NCBI RefSeq assembly: GCF_023349125.1
Contig: NZ_JAKIKT010000005.1
Coordinates: 186,001 to 250,000 of the forward strand
Source: Shewanella corallii
GTDB lineage: Bacteria; Pseudomonadota; Gammaproteobacteria; Enterobacterales; Shewanellaceae
Direction: 5' to 3'
Length of the DNA: 64,000 nucleotides
Shown here piece after piece: positions 54,037 through 63,271 of this stretch. Under the pieces are notes generated by a model. The model saw only the letters and a program-made list of their open reading frames with translations. It had not been told where the DNA came from and did no database searches. The position numbers were made by a program, and so were the translations under genes. How positions within the stretch are numbered: position 1 is the stretch's first letter; each line of letters starts with the position of its first letter.

Positions 54037-54969
54037 CTATTCTGTTTCCAGTGGTGACTTGTATCCCGCTGGCTTTATGGCTAACAGGTCGCAGTTCAGG
54101 CTATCAATGACATGTTCTGCGGTATTGCCTATCAGGGCGGCTGAGAGTGCGGTACGACCTATGGTGCCCAGAATAACCAGCTCAGCATCCAACTCGGCTG
54201 CCAGTTCTGGGATGACGTCTTCCGGCAGTCCCTCTTTAACGTGGCAGTTGGCCGGGTCGATACCGAAAGATTCAGCCAGATAATCTACCCGCTGCTCATG
54301 CTGCATTTTAACTGACGCAGTGAAATTATTGGCGTCAAAGTCGGGCAGTTCGATAGCCAGGTTAACCGGCGTGCCCGGATAGCCGTTCACCAGATGTAAT
54401 TCGGCGCTGAATTTTTTGGCCAGATCCAATCCATGCTTAATGATTTTCTCGTTAAGCGAATCATGGTCAGCATCTTCGGTCGCCACATTGACGGCACAAA
54501 GAATTTTGCCGTTTTTGGACCAGTCATGCTCTTTCACCATCAGGACAGGCATGGGGGCTTTACGCAGCAGGTGCCAATCGGTAGGCGTAAAGATAACGGC
54601 CTTAAGTTTGTCGTGTTCGTGGGTCGCTTTTACAATCAGGTGGTAATCGCCCTCAATGGCATACTGAATGATGCTTTCAAATGGGCGGTTGTGCCAGATG
54701 ACTTTGGTTTCAATCGCGAGACCACGACTTTGATAGGGCGCGATAATATCCTGAAGCCAGGCAGTACGTTGATCTATTACTCCCTGACGCATAGCTTCCC
54801 GCTCCTGACTGGAGAGGATGGAGGTCATCTCATAGGAGAGATCAAAGATGGAGAGGAAAACGGTAATCGCGGCCTGACTGTGCTCCGCCAGTTCAACGGC
54901 TCTGGCTAATGCGGCCTGGTCGTCAGTGGTCGGGTCTATGACCACAAGGAGCTTCTGATATTCCCTCAT
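54037..54969 (-). CDS. uspE: Universal stress protein UspE (tandem Usp domains)
   Basis: A 310-residue cytoplasmic protein with two universal-stress domains in tandem, as in E. coli UspE (YdaA). The first begins YQKLLVVIDPTTDDQAALARA and the second NGKILCAVNVATEDADHDS. The ATP-binding-type glycine loop in the second is LVILGTIGRTALSAALIGNTAEHV. UspE is induced in stationary phase and by DNA damage in E. coli. It lies 90 bases downstream of etrA, in the order fnr-uspE known from E. coli, and AAGGAATGC precedes its ATG. Full length. Confidence 0.96.
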   Translation of the reverse strand: MREYQKLLVVIDPTTDDQAALARAVELAEHSQAAITVFLSIFDLSYEMTSILSSQEREAMRQGVIDQRTAWLQDIIAPYQSRGLAIETKVIWHNRPFESIIQYAIEGDYHLIVKATHEHDKLKAVIFTPTDWHLLRKAPMPVLMVKEHDWSKNGKILCAVNVATEDADHDSLNEKIIKHGLDLAKKFSAELHLVNGYPGTPVNLAIELPDFDANNFTASVKMQHEQRVDYLAESFGIDPANCHVKEGLPEDVIPELAAELDAELVILGTIGRTALSAALIGNTAEHVIDSLNCDLLAIKPAGYKSPLETE

Positions 54970-55059
54970 AATGCATTCCTTATCTCAACATGTTAGCTCT
55001 ATCATGAGACGGGTTTGAGGTTCTGGCTTTGCGCTGAATCAAAACCAGAACCAATTTGA

Positions 55060-55812
55060 TTAGCGGGCGATACGATTATTCCCCGCCAGCTGATTCAGCT
55101 GTTCAAAGTCTACGATGGTGATGTACTTACCTTTGACCTCAATCATGCCAGCTTTTTGGAAGCGTCCAAGCAGACGGCTGATGGTTTCAACGGTCAGACC
55201 AAGATAGTTGCCTATGTCACCACGTGTCATGGTGAGGCGGAATTCACGGGCAGAGAAGCCGCGGTTGGAGTAGCGATTGGCCAGGTTGCTGATGAAGGCA
55301 GCCAGGCGTTCTTCAGCATTCTTTTTGGAAAGCAGCAGGATCATCTCCTGATCACTGACAATCTCTGTACTCATCAGGCGCATGATTTGCTGACGCAGTT
55401 TAGGCATGCTGCCAGCCAGTTCATCCAGGGTGTTAAATGGGATTTCACATACCATGGCGGTTTCCAGCGCCTGAGCAAAGCTCTGATGCTCCTGACCATG
55501 GATACCGTCGAATCCGATCACATCACCAGCCAGATGGAAACCGGTAATCTGCTCATCACCCTGCTCGGTAATGGTGTAGCTCTTGACTGTGCCACTGCGG
55601 ATGGCAAACAGAGATTTGAGTGGGTCGCCGGATTTAAAAATCTGCTCCCCTTTCTGAATAGGTTTTTTCCGCTCGATAATCTCATCCAGCTGATCCAACT
55701 CCTGGTTGTTCAGCGTGAAGGGGATACACAAAGCACCCATACTGCAATCATGGCAATGAATGGCACATCCACCGATTGCGGGACGGCGATGTTTGCTTTG
55801 TTCTACTGTCAT
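55060..55812 (-). CDS. etrA: EtrA, Fnr-type oxygen-sensing regulator
   Basis: A 250-residue CRP/FNR regulator that activates or represses genes for anaerobic respiration. With the ATG at 55812 it has the same length as E. coli FNR and the cysteines C16, C20, C23 and C29 in [15 protein letters not shown]20, C23 and C29 plus a later cysteine (AMVCEIP) are the 4Fe-4S ligands in E. coli. The DNA-recognition helix [16 protein letters not shown] carries the E-xx-SR residues that read TTGAT. The gene is named etrA in Shewanella. A frame from TTG 55824 is less likely. A 16-base palindrome lies upstream at 55840. Confidence 0.97.
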   Translation of the reverse strand: MTVEQSKHRRPAIGGCAIHCHDCSMGALCIPFTLNNQELDQLDEIIERKKPIQKGEQIFKSGDPLKSLFAIRSGTVKSYTITEQGDEQITGFHLAGDVIGFDGIHGQEHQSFAQALETAMVCEIPFNTLDELAGSMPKLRQQIMRLMSTEIVSDQEMILLLSKKNAEERLAAFISNLANRYSNRGFSAREFRLTMTRGDIGNYLGLTVETISRLLGRFQKAGMIEVKGKYITIVDFEQLNQLAGNNRIAR

Positions 55813-55839
55813 ACTAATACCCAAACTTGTTTAACCGGC

Positions 55840-55855
55840 ATATGGTAAACCATAT
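55840..55855. promoter_or_regulatory. Perfect 16-base palindrome upstream of etrA
   Basis: ATATGGT-AA-ACCATAT, a full palindrome with a two-base centre, ending 28 bases before the etrA ATG. It is not a TTGAT-N4-ATCAA box. A candidate operator controlling etrA; the binding factor is unknown. Confidence 0.5.
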
Positions 55856-55868
55856 TGACCATACTGAG

Positions 55869-56558
55869 CTAGCCAAGCTGTCCCAGTCCCACGGCAATGG
55901 TTTGAATTCCCATGCCAATTAACGCTAATCCACTGATTATTCTAACAGCTTTGTGTTGAAGCCATAGTGCCAAATTCTTGGTGGCAACACCAGCACCAAT
56001 AAGTGCGGGCAGGGTACCAAGGCCAAACGCCGCCATAATCAGGCCGCCCTGAAGTGGGTCGGCACTGGCTACTGCCCATGTCAGCATACTATAGACCAAG
56101 CCGCAGGGCAGCCAACCCCACAACATACCCGCTAAAACAGCATGCAATGGTGACTTCACCGGGACAAACTTCTGCGCCAGGGGCTGGATATGTTTCCACA
56201 CCCTTTTGCCAACAGCCTCGATTTTAAGCAGTCCGAACCAGAGTCTGGCGATGTATAGGCCGGTCAGTATCATCATAACTCCTGCAAACAGGCGCAGGAC
56301 TATCAGATAGTCGTCGACGGCAAACAAGATGCCGATGCCGCCCGCCAGGGCACCACAAACAACGCCAGCGAGCACATAGCTGACGATGCGACCTCCATTA
56401 TAGCTGAACTGATAACTGAGGATCTGTGCTAACTGATTGCGCTTTGGGTCCAGGGGGATTTGGCTGGACAGGGCGCCCACCAGGCCACCACACATGCCAA
56501 AGCAGTGACCGGCTCCCATCAGTCCCACGATAAAGGCCGCGCCCAGAGAATAATCCAT
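55869..56558 (-). CDS. SafE/DsbD_2-like membrane protein of the cbb3 cluster
   Basis: A 229-residue inner-membrane protein of the sulfite-exporter TauE/SafE-like (DsbD_2) group often found in cbb3 clusters. It has six or more hydrophobic segments, with the N-terminal GLMGAGHCFGMCGGLVGAL and a second motif MLWGWLPCGLVYSMLTWAV; both contain cysteines that might handle copper or thiols. The start at 56558 has AGGGAT eleven bases upstream; a longer frame to 56690 runs over ccoS and is not credible. It begins two bases before the end of ccoS in the same strand. Proposed role is copper delivery, which is inference. Confidence 0.82.
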   Translation of the reverse strand: MDYSLGAAFIVGLMGAGHCFGMCGGLVGALSSQIPLDPKRNQLAQILSYQFSYNGGRIVSYVLAGVVCGALAGGIGILFAVDDYLIVLRLFAGVMMILTGLYIARLWFGLLKIEAVGKRVWKHIQPLAQKFVPVKSPLHAVLAGMLWGWLPCGLVYSMLTWAVASADPLQGGLIMAAFGLGTLPALIGAGVATKNLALWLQHKAVRIISGLALIGMGIQTIAVGLGQLG

Positions 56559-56559
56559 G

Positions 56560-56781
56560 TCAGTGCTTATCCCTGTCCGGAATTTGAGTATTCTCTTTGC
56601 ACTGCGCGCTGCCCTCATCAGTTTTGGACGGTTTTGCCGGCTCGTCCTCATCGAACAGAATCGAGGTGCTGTGACGTTCCAAATCTTCAAACTGATCGTT
56701 TTTTACGGCCCAAAAGAAGATCGCAAAAGCGATACACACAAACAGCATGGCGATAGGGATCAGGATATAAATAATGCTCAT
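56560..56781 (-). CDS. ccoS: CcoS, cbb3 oxidase assembly protein
   Basis: A 73-residue protein of the CcoS/FixS family, needed for insertion of haem and copper cofactors into CcoN. It has the family pattern of one N-terminal membrane helix (YILIPIAMLFVCIAFAIFFW) and the conserved VKNDQFEDLERHSTSIL directly after it. The acidic tail is variable. Its ATG overlaps the ccoI stop by four bases, and the next gene begins at its end, so ccoI-ccoS-safE is one translational chain. The size is usual for the family. Confidence 0.95.
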   Translation of the reverse strand: MSIIYILIPIAMLFVCIAFAIFFWAVKNDQFEDLERHSTSILFDEDEPAKPSKTDEGSAQCKENTQIPDRDKH

Positions 56782-59183
56782 GGACGCATCCTCAGAAGAC
56801 GAAGGCTGTTGGAAACTACTATCAGCGAGCTGGCTGACATACCCAATGCGGCGATATAGGGATATACGTGGCCAGCAACCGCAAGAGGCAGGATAAGCAG
56901 GTTATATCCCAACGCCCAATAGAGGTTTTGGTAGATGATTTTATGAGTGCTTTTGGCAATATTCAGCGCCTGTACAAAGCGATAAAGGTGGTCGCCAAGC
57001 AATATCGTGTCGGCACTGTTTTTGGCGATAGCGGTACCACTGCCCATAGCAACAGAGAGATCAGCGCCAGCCAGCACAGGAGCGTCATTAATGCCATCTC
57101 CAAACATCACTACCTTGCTGTTTTGCTGCAAAGACTGAACATAATCCAGTTTATCTTTTGGTTGCATGGCTGCGTGGACTTGGTCCACCTCAAGGAGTGT
57201 TGCAAGCTTTTGCACCTGAGCCGATCTGTCACCACTGGCAATGCTGACCTTGATGTTCCGGGACTTGAGTGCAGCAATAGTTTGTTTACTGTCCTCACGA
57301 ACAGCATCTTCCAGCATCACACAGGCCAGCGGCTGTTTGTCAACCGACAGCCAAACTTCCTGGCAGTCGGGGTCGGCGATATGCCAGGCCGGGATCTGGG
57401 CCTGATGGCAGGCAAAATCGAAGTGGCCAACCCGGTACTCTTTGTCTCCAACCCAACCAGAGACGCCGTGAGCAACATGGTGTTTTATCCGGGACATACC
57501 CAAAGAATGTGCCTGGTAGGGAGAGAATGCTTTGGCAATGGGATGAATAGAGCCTTGCTCCAGATGAGCGATAATATTGAGCAGCTCAGATTGTTTGCTC
57601 TCATCGACGGTATTGACCTCTTTTATTCTCAGCTCTCCAAGCGTCAGGGTGCCGGTCTTATCGAAAACCACATGGTCGACCAGTGGCAGCACCTCAAACA
57701 CGCTGGATTTACGCACTATAATGCCAAGTTTGGTGAGCTGAGCGGTTGCACAGGTGACGGCTGTAGGAGTGGCTAATGCCAGCGCACAGGGGCAGGTTGC
57801 TACCAATACTGACAGGGTGACCCAGAAAGCATCTTCAGGACGGTAGAAATACCAGACCAGATAGGTGAGGGCAGCGATGGCCAGAATGACACTGGAGAAA
57901 ATGCCCGACAGTCGCGTCGCAGTTTCTGCAATTTTGGGCTTGGCATGAGATGCGGATTCCTGCAGCCGGATGATTTTAGATACCAGTTGATCCTGACCCA
58001 GAGCGGTGACTTCCACCTCTAGAGGTTGGTCTACATTGATGGTGCCGGCAAACACCTGGCTTGCTTGGATTTTCTCTATTGGGGCTTGCTCGCCGGTCAA
58101 CATAGATTCGTTGGCGCTGGAGTGGCCCGCAACAACAACGCCGTCAGCAGCCAGGGTCTCCCCGGGACGAACCTGAATAATGTCACCCAGCTTAAGCTGT
58201 TTGGCGGGGACCTCTTCAATCTCACCATCCAGCACACGCCTTGCGGTTAATGGCACCAATTTGTGCAGATTGCTGGCGCTGACAGAGGCTTTTTGCAGTG
58301 CATTTTGCTCAAAGTAACGTCCCAGCAGCAGGAAGAAGGTGAACATGGTGACGGATTCAAAATAGACCTCACCGGAGCCTTCAATCGTGGCGATACAGCT
58401 GGCGATATAGGCGCCGCAAATGGCGATGGATACGGCTACATCCATATTGACCCGCCCCATTAACATGGAGCGAATGGCGCTGAAGTAGAAAGGAGCTGCA
58501 GAGTAAAAAACAACAGGCGCAGCAAAAATCAGACTCACCCAGCGGAAATAGTCCCGGAACTCCTGTTCCAGATCAGTGAAATAGCCGGAATATAGGGCCA
58601 GAGCAAACATCATCACCTGCATAGTGGCAAATCCGGCCAGGCCAAGGCGGATTAGAAATCTGCGGCCCTCGCGCTTGGAACGCACCTCTTCCTCATCAAC
58701 CTGATAAGGGGCTGCCTGATAGCCGATTCTGGCGATGGCCTGCAGAATATCGCTGAGCTTAAGCTCAGCCTTTACGTAATGGATAAGGGCTCTGTGGGTT
58801 GTGGTATTCACAGATACGCGCCGAATGCCTTTCAGGTGTTGAAGTTTATGCTCGATTAACCAGGCACAGGCTGCGCAGGAGATACCATCCAGTGTCAGCG
58901 ACACTTCACTGACATCCCCCTCCTGATGAACGAAATCAGACTGAACTTCGTCGAGATCGTAGGCGCTGAATGCACTTAACTCTTCCGGCACCAGCGCATT
59001 CTGGCGTTTTCCAGGCTCGGTGCGGTATTTGTAATAGTTGGTCAGGCCTGCGTCGATAATGGCCTGGGAGACAGCCTGACAGCCGGGGCAACACATCACC
59101 TCCGGCTTGCCATTGATAGTGGTAACGAATTCATCACCGCAAAGCACTGGCTCATTGCAGTGAAAACAAAGGGTCGCGCTCAT
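56778..59183 (-). CDS. ccoI: CcoI (FixI), copper-exporting P1B-type ATPase for cbb3 assembly
   Basis: An 801-residue heavy-metal ATPase that supplies copper to the cbb3 oxidase. The N-terminal region has CFHCNEPV and an HMA domain with CAACAW. The membrane metal site is TCPCALALATPTAV, the phosphorylation site DKTGTLTLGE, the HP motif is SIHPIAKAF, and the hinge is GDGINDAP. Eight membrane segments are expected. It begins six bases after the ccoH stop. The cysteine-rich first 60 residues (CCPGCQAVSQ) match the CcoI/FixI subgroup better than CopA. Confidence 0.96.
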   Translation of the reverse strand: MSATLCFHCNEPVLCGDEFVTTINGKPEVMCCPGCQAVSQAIIDAGLTNYYKYRTEPGKRQNALVPEELSAFSAYDLDEVQSDFVHQEGDVSEVSLTLDGISCAACAWLIEHKLQHLKGIRRVSVNTTTHRALIHYVKAELKLSDILQAIARIGYQAAPYQVDEEEVRSKREGRRFLIRLGLAGFATMQVMMFALALYSGYFTDLEQEFRDYFRWVSLIFAAPVVFYSAAPFYFSAIRSMLMGRVNMDVAVSIAICGAYIASCIATIEGSGEVYFESVTMFTFFLLLGRYFEQNALQKASVSASNLHKLVPLTARRVLDGEIEEVPAKQLKLGDIIQVRPGETLAADGVVVAGHSSANESMLTGEQAPIEKIQASQVFAGTINVDQPLEVEVTALGQDQLVSKIIRLQESASHAKPKIAETATRLSGIFSSVILAIAALTYLVWYFYRPEDAFWVTLSVLVATCPCALALATPTAVTCATAQLTKLGIIVRKSSVFEVLPLVDHVVFDKTGTLTLGELRIKEVNTVDESKQSELLNIIAHLEQGSIHPIAKAFSPYQAHSLGMSRIKHHVAHGVSGWVGDKEYRVGHFDFACHQAQIPAWHIADPDCQEVWLSVDKQPLACVMLEDAVREDSKQTIAALKSRNIKVSIASGDRSAQVQKLATLLEVDQVHAAMQPKDKLDYVQSLQQNSKVVMFGDGINDAPVLAGADLSVAMGSGTAIAKNSADTILLGDHLYRFVQALNIAKSTHKIIYQNLYWALGYNLLILPLAVAGHVYPYIAALGMSASSLIVVSNSLRLLRMRP

Positions 59184-59188
59184 GGGGA

Positions 59189-59668
59189 TCAGTTCAGCCA
59201 GTGTTGAGAGTTATTCTTGAGTTCAAGCCTTTTGTGCAGGCGCCACTTATTGTCGAAACTCTCCAGACGCACTTCCCAGTGGCCGTTTAACTCTTCAGGG
59301 GGAGATACCCGATACACGCCGGATGGATCTGCGGTCGCCATCACTTTGTAGTCACGTTCCGCAAGAGTAGGGTGGTAAAGCTCAACATTCAGGCCTGTAC
59401 GGTACTCAGGGCCACCATGTTGAGTAATCAGCAGGGTATTGCCGTCAACTTCAACAGAGAACTGCATGCCCAGCTGTTTGGCATATTTGTTCTTGCGAAG
59501 GTCCATATTGATGGCTTTGCCCTTTTTGTAATAGTCCTCGGCGACGACAGAGTCTTTAGTGTCGAGCGCGATCATCAGCATGTTAATACTGGCGACCACG
59601 GCGCACAGGGGAAGGATAATAAGAAACCAGGGCCAGAACTGCTTGTACCAGGGTTGTATATCGGACAT
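59189..59668 (-). CDS. ccoH: CcoH (FixH) assembly protein
   Basis: A 159-residue FixH-family protein with one N-terminal membrane helix (FWPWFLIILPLCAVVASINML) and a periplasmic beta domain. DSVVAEDYYKKGKAINMDL is the family hallmark. I chose the ATG at 59668, which has GGAAG five bases upstream; the ATG at 59680 has none. It stands between a strong terminator after ccoP and ccoI. CcoH interacts with the oxidase during assembly in other bacteria. The usual ccoG (FixG) gene is not present between ccoP and ccoH. Confidence 0.93.
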   Translation of the reverse strand: MSDIQPWYKQFWPWFLIILPLCAVVASINMLMIALDTKDSVVAEDYYKKGKAINMDLRKNKYAKQLGMQFSVEVDGNTLLITQHGGPEYRTGLNVELYHPTLAERDYKVMATADPSGVYRVSPPEELNGHWEVRLESFDNKWRLHKRLELKNNSQHWLN

Positions 59669-59734
59669 CTTGACTTCCATTTTTAGTCGTTCTTATGGAA
59701 CGTATTTTACCGTTATGTGTGCCGCTTGGCACTT

Positions 59735-59766
59735 AAAAAAAAGGCCCCGTTTGACTGCGGGGCCTT
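59735..59766 (-). terminator. Intrinsic terminator after ccoP
   Basis: On the minus strand AAGGCCCCG, an eight-base loop, CGGGGCCTT and a run of eight T residues. It separates ccoNOQP from ccoHIS, so the assembly genes need read-through or their own promoter. Confidence 0.92.
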
Positions 59767-59782
59767 GATTCAAGCTAATGAT

Positions 59783-60772
59783 TTACTTGCTTTCGTCTTT
59801 TTGAGACAAGCTGTAAACATAAGCAGAGATAACGTGAACCTTCTCTTCACCCAGAATATCTTTCCAGGCAGGCATCACGCCGCTGCGACCCAGTTGGATA
59901 CTTTCAGCAATCGCCATGCGGCTGCCGCCGTATAGCCAGGCGTTATCTTTCAGGTTAGGCGCACCCAGCATCTTGTTGCCGCTGCCGTCCATACCGTGAC
60001 AGGCGAAACATCCTTTCATAAAGGAAGCCTGACCTTTGGCTGCCAGAGCAGCATCGTGGTCACGACCGGACAGACTCACCACATACTCAGCCAGACCGTT
60101 GATTTCGCCATCTTCGATAGGCAGACCACCTTTAGGCATCATCATGCCGTTACGGCCGTTCATGATAGTGGTTTTAATCTCGGCCAGCTCGCCGCCCCAC
60201 AACCAGGCGTTGTCGGTCAGGTTAGGGAAGCCTTTTCCGCCACGGGCATCAGAGCCATGGCACTGAGCACAGTTTTGTAGGTACAGACGACCACCTACTT
60301 TCAGCGCATCTTCGTTTTTCACCAACTCTTCCAGCGGAGTTTTGGCGAAGGCATCGAAGATAGGACCGAAACGTTCATTGGCCTGAATAACCTCGCGGTC
60401 ATACTGTACGAAGCTGCCGTCGCCTTGTTCACTGCCGTAAGCCGCTTCTGATTTCTCGAAAGCTGCCTTTGACTCGGCGATGGTGGTCACGCTTTGGTTG
60501 GCACTTGTCCAGCCCAGCAGGCCTTTAAAGTTACCCAGTCCCGGATACAGAAGCAGGTAGATAATGCCAAACACGATAGTGACGTAGAACATATAGTTCC
60601 ACCACTTCGGCAGGGGATTGTTCATCTCTTCGATACCATCGAAGCTGTGCCCCATGGATTCGCCTTCCTTGATGCCGGTGTCGTTGCGGTTACACACGAC
60701 CAGCAGGAAAACACATCCAACGATCACCAGCAGGGTAAGTACTGTGATCCAAATACTCCAGAAGCTACTCAT
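59783..60772 (-). CDS. ccoP: CcoP, dihaem cytochrome c subunit of cbb3 oxidase
   Basis: A 329-residue subunit that passes electrons to CcoO/CcoN. Two membrane segments are at the N-terminus (ITVLTLLVIVGCVFLLVV and YMFYVTIVFGIIYLLLY), then the two haem-c sites CAQCHG and CFACHG with methionine ligands further on (MMMPKGG and VMPAWKD). It is anchored and faces the periplasm. The ATG overlaps the ccoQ stop by four bases. The length is close to the family norm (about 300-330). Part of the microaerobic terminal oxidase. Confidence 0.97.
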   Translation of the reverse strand: MSSFWSIWITVLTLLVIVGCVFLLVVCNRNDTGIKEGESMGHSFDGIEEMNNPLPKWWNYMFYVTIVFGIIYLLLYPGLGNFKGLLGWTSANQSVTTIAESKAAFEKSEAAYGSEQGDGSFVQYDREVIQANERFGPIFDAFAKTPLEELVKNEDALKVGGRLYLQNCAQCHGSDARGGKGFPNLTDNAWLWGGELAEIKTTIMNGRNGMMMPKGGLPIEDGEINGLAEYVVSLSGRDHDAALAAKGQASFMKGCFACHGMDGSGNKMLGAPNLKDNAWLYGGSRMAIAESIQLGRSGVMPAWKDILGEEKVHVISAYVYSLSQKDESK

Positions 60773-60945
60773 TGCTTTTGTTCTCCTGAGTCCTTCAGTA
60801 CCTGATTATCGTCATCGGCGAAAACCAGGTTAGCAGCCTCGTCAAATTGCTTTTTACGGCGACTGCTGTACGCCCAAGCAAATATACCGACGAAGGTCAG
60901 CATTACAATGACGGTGATAATTCCATGTAATGTGCCGTAATCCAT
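60769..60945 (-). CDS. ccoQ: CcoQ, small subunit of cbb3 oxidase
   Basis: A 58-residue protein that was too short for many gene finders. It starts at ATG 60945, with GGAGG upstream (GGAGGCAACTAT), and stops at 60769, overlapping the ccoP start (ATGA). It has one membrane helix (GIITVIVMLTFVGIFAWAY) followed by the basic RRKKQFDEAANLVF, the standard CcoQ/FixQ pattern, and an acidic tail. CcoQ stabilises the complex in other species. It sits in the canonical position between ccoO and ccoP. Confidence 0.96.
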   Translation of the reverse strand: MDYGTLHGIITVIVMLTFVGIFAWAYSSRRKKQFDEAANLVFADDDNQVLKDSGEQKQ

Positions 60946-60957
60946 ATAGTTGCCTCC

Positions 60958-61563
60958 TTACTTGAGTGCGTGTCCCAGTGACTGCAGATACGCGATGATA
61001 GCTTCCATTTCAGTTTTACCTTCAACGGCTTGCTTGGCACCTGCGATATCTTCATCTGTGTATGGCACACCGAATCCTTTGAAAATCTCCATCTTGGCAG
61101 CGGTTTCGTCACCGGTCAGAACATTTTCAGCCAGCCATGGATAACCAGGCATGTTGGATTGAGGTACCACTGCACGTGGGTCAATCAGGTGAACTTCGTG
61201 CCACTTGTCGCTGTAACGGCCGCCTACACGGGCCAGATCAGGACCTGTACGCTTGGAGCCCCACTGGAATGGGTGATCCCATACCGACTCACCGGCGACA
61301 GAGTAGTGACCATAGCGCTCGGTTTCAGCACGCAGTGGACGAATCATCTGGCTGTGACAGTTGTAGCACCCTTCACGGATGTAGATGTCACGACCTTCGA
61401 GTTCCAAAGCTGTATACGGACGCAGACCTTCAACAGGCTCAGTGGTTTCCTTTTGGAACAGCAGAGGAGTGATCTGCACCAGGCCACCGATACTGATTAC
61501 CAGTACGATGAAGATGCCCAGCAGGCCGATGTTTTTTTCGACAATCTCATGATTAAATTTCAT
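60958..61563 (-). CDS. ccoO: CcoO, monohaem cytochrome c subunit of cbb3 oxidase
   Basis: A 201-residue membrane-anchored cytochrome c subunit. One N-terminal helix ([20 protein letters not shown]) is followed by the haem-c site [12 protein letters not shown] and the [17 protein letters not shown] stretch. I chose the ATG at 61563, with AAGGAG eight bases upstream; a GTG three codons earlier is too close to the same site. It lies 12 bases after ccoN and is followed after 12 bases by ccoQ. Full length for the family (about 200 aa). Confidence 0.97.
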   Translation of the reverse strand: MKFNHEIVEKNIGLLGIFIVLVISIGGLVQITPLLFQKETTEPVEGLRPYTALELEGRDIYIREGCYNCHSQMIRPLRAETERYGHYSVAGESVWDHPFQWGSKRTGPDLARVGGRYSDKWHEVHLIDPRAVVPQSNMPGYPWLAENVLTGDETAAKMEIFKGFGVPYTDEDIAGAKQAVEGKTEMEAIIAYLQSLGHALK

Positions 61564-61575
61564 CGGTATCACTCC

Positions 61576-63012
61576 TTATGCAGCTTTGGCTTCAGTCAGT
61601 GAAGGCAGTGAATCTTTAGGTGCCTTCACAGTACGGAATACGTTGTAAGCCATAACCAGCATGCCGGCTACGAAGAAACAGCCGCCCAGGAAGCGAACGA
61701 AGTAGAACGGATAAGAGGCTTCCAGACTTTCTACGAAGCTGTAGGTCAGGGTGCCGTCAGAGTTAACTGCACGCCACATCAGACCCTGCATAACACCAGA
61801 GATCCACATGGACACGATGTACAGCACAGTACCTACGGTTGCCAACCAGAAGTGGACGTTAACCAGAGAGGTAGAGTACATACGGCCATGACCGAACAGT
61901 ACTGGGATAAGATGGTACAGAGAACCGATAGAAACCATGGCTACCCAACCCAGAGCGCCAGAGTGTACGTGACCTACGGTCCAGTCGGTGTAGTGAGACA
62001 GAGCGTTAACTGTCTTGATCGCCATCATAGGACCTTCGAAGGTAGACATACCGTAGAAGGACAGAGATACAACCAGGAAGCGCAGTACAGGGTCAGTACG
62101 CAGCTTATGCCATGCACCTGACAGGGTCATAATACCGTTAATCATGCCGCCCCAGGATGGAGCAAACAGGATCAGTGACATCACCATACCCAGAGACTGA
62201 GTCCAGTCAGGCAGGGCGGTGTAGTGCAAGTGGTGAGGACCTGCCCAGATATACAGGGCGATCAGTGCCCAGAAGTGCACGATTGACAGACGGTAAGAGT
62301 AAACCGGACGACCAGCCTGCTTGGGAACGAAGTAATACATCATACCCAGGAAGCCAGCTGTCAGCAGGAAGCCTACGGCATTGTGACCATACCACCATTG
62401 CACCATGGCATCGACAGCACCTGCATACAGCGAGTATGACTTGAACATATTCACTGGCATTGCCATAGAGTTAACTATGTGCAGGACTGCAACGGTAATA
62501 ATGAAGGCACCAAAGAACCAGTTGGCCACATAGATGTGGGAGGTTTTACGTTTGACTATGGTACCGAAGAACACAATGGCGTAGGACACCCATACCACGG
62601 TGATAGCGATATCGATCGGCCATTCCAGCTCAGCGTATTCCTTACCACTGGTAATACCCAGAGGCAGGGTGATGGCGGCTGACAGAATAATGGCTTGCCA
62701 ACCCCAGAAGGTGAATGCGGCCAATTTGGGCGCAAACAGTCGGGTTTGACAGGTACGTTGAACTACATAGTAGGAGGTTGCGAAAAGCGCTGAAGTGCCG
62801 AATGCAAAGATTACCGCATTGGTGTGCAGAGGCCGCAAGCGGCTATAGGTCAACCAAGGGGTATCAAAGTTCAGCTGTGGCCAGATTAACTGAGCCGCAA
62901 TCAATACACCGACTGCCATACCAACAATGCCCCACAGGACAGTTGTCAGGGCGAATTGCCGAACAACGGTGTAATTGTAATCAGCGCCGACTGGCTGGGA
63001 ATGGTTCATCAT
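61576..63012 (-). CDS. ccoN: CcoN, catalytic subunit of cbb3-type cytochrome c oxidase
   Basis: The 478-residue haem-copper subunit that reduces oxygen to water with high affinity in microaerobic conditions. About twelve hydrophobic helices are visible. Metal and haem ligand regions include [47 protein letters not shown] and [15 protein letters not shown] with their histidines. The start is the first of two adjacent ATG codons; GGAAG lies upstream. It is the first gene of ccoNOQP. The FNR box at 63213 is about 200 bases upstream, so regulation by EtrA is likely but a distant site. Confidence 0.98.
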   Translation of the reverse strand: MMNHSQPVGADYNYTVVRQFALTTVLWGIVGMAVGVLIAAQLIWPQLNFDTPWLTYSRLRPLHTNAVIFAFGTSALFATSYYVVQRTCQTRLFAPKLAAFTFWGWQAIILSAAITLPLGITSGKEYAELEWPIDIAITVVWVSYAIVFFGTIVKRKTSHIYVANWFFGAFIITVAVLHIVNSMAMPVNMFKSYSLYAGAVDAMVQWWYGHNAVGFLLTAGFLGMMYYFVPKQAGRPVYSYRLSIVHFWALIALYIWAGPHHLHYTALPDWTQSLGMVMSLILFAPSWGGMINGIMTLSGAWHKLRTDPVLRFLVVSLSFYGMSTFEGPMMAIKTVNALSHYTDWTVGHVHSGALGWVAMVSIGSLYHLIPVLFGHGRMYSTSLVNVHFWLATVGTVLYIVSMWISGVMQGLMWRAVNSDGTLTYSFVESLEASYPFYFVRFLGGCFFVAGMLVMAYNVFRTVKAPKDSLPSLTEAKAA

Positions 63013-63170
63013 ATTGCTTCCACTGCTTATTACTTTTACTTTTTTTAATGTTTAAGGCTGAGCCTCACCTGAAATCTTGACAATTATAGCTTTCCTGCGC
63101 GGAAAACCATGTCATTGTCAATACGCTTGATCAGTAATTTGAGATTAGTCACCAAGCACCGCAATGATAC

Positions 63171-63184
63171 TTGAGCTACGTCAA
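63171..63184. promoter_or_regulatory. Imperfect FNR/EtrA-like box
   Basis: TTGAG-CTAC-GTCAA, differing from TTGAT-N4-ATCAA at two central positions. It lies about 160 bases before ccoN and could be a secondary site or chance. Confidence 0.4.
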
Positions 63185-63212
63185 AAAAGATATACGAGAC
63201 AAGCTGATGTGT

Positions 63213-63226
63213 TTGATCTGGATCAA
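63213..63226. promoter_or_regulatory. Consensus FNR/EtrA box
   Basis: TTGAT-CTGG-ATCAA is an exact match to the FNR consensus TTGAT-N4-ATCAA. It is about 46 bases before the plus-strand lipoprotein start, where it would be centred suitably for activation, and about 200 bases before ccoN. EtrA in this window is the obvious binder. Confidence 0.88.
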
Positions 63227-63271
63227 ATTTAAGAACAGAATGGTGACACTTGGCTAACGGAGGCGTAAATT

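Noticed and set aside
55019..55052. GGTTCTGG/CCAGAACC hairpin as terminator of etrA
   Set aside because: An 8-bp stem is present between etrA and uspE, but there is no T-run on either strand, so termination could not be supported.
55156..55848. 230-codon plus-strand frame opposite etrA
   Set aside because: Shadow of etrA. The minus-strand gene is certain from its cysteine pattern and length.
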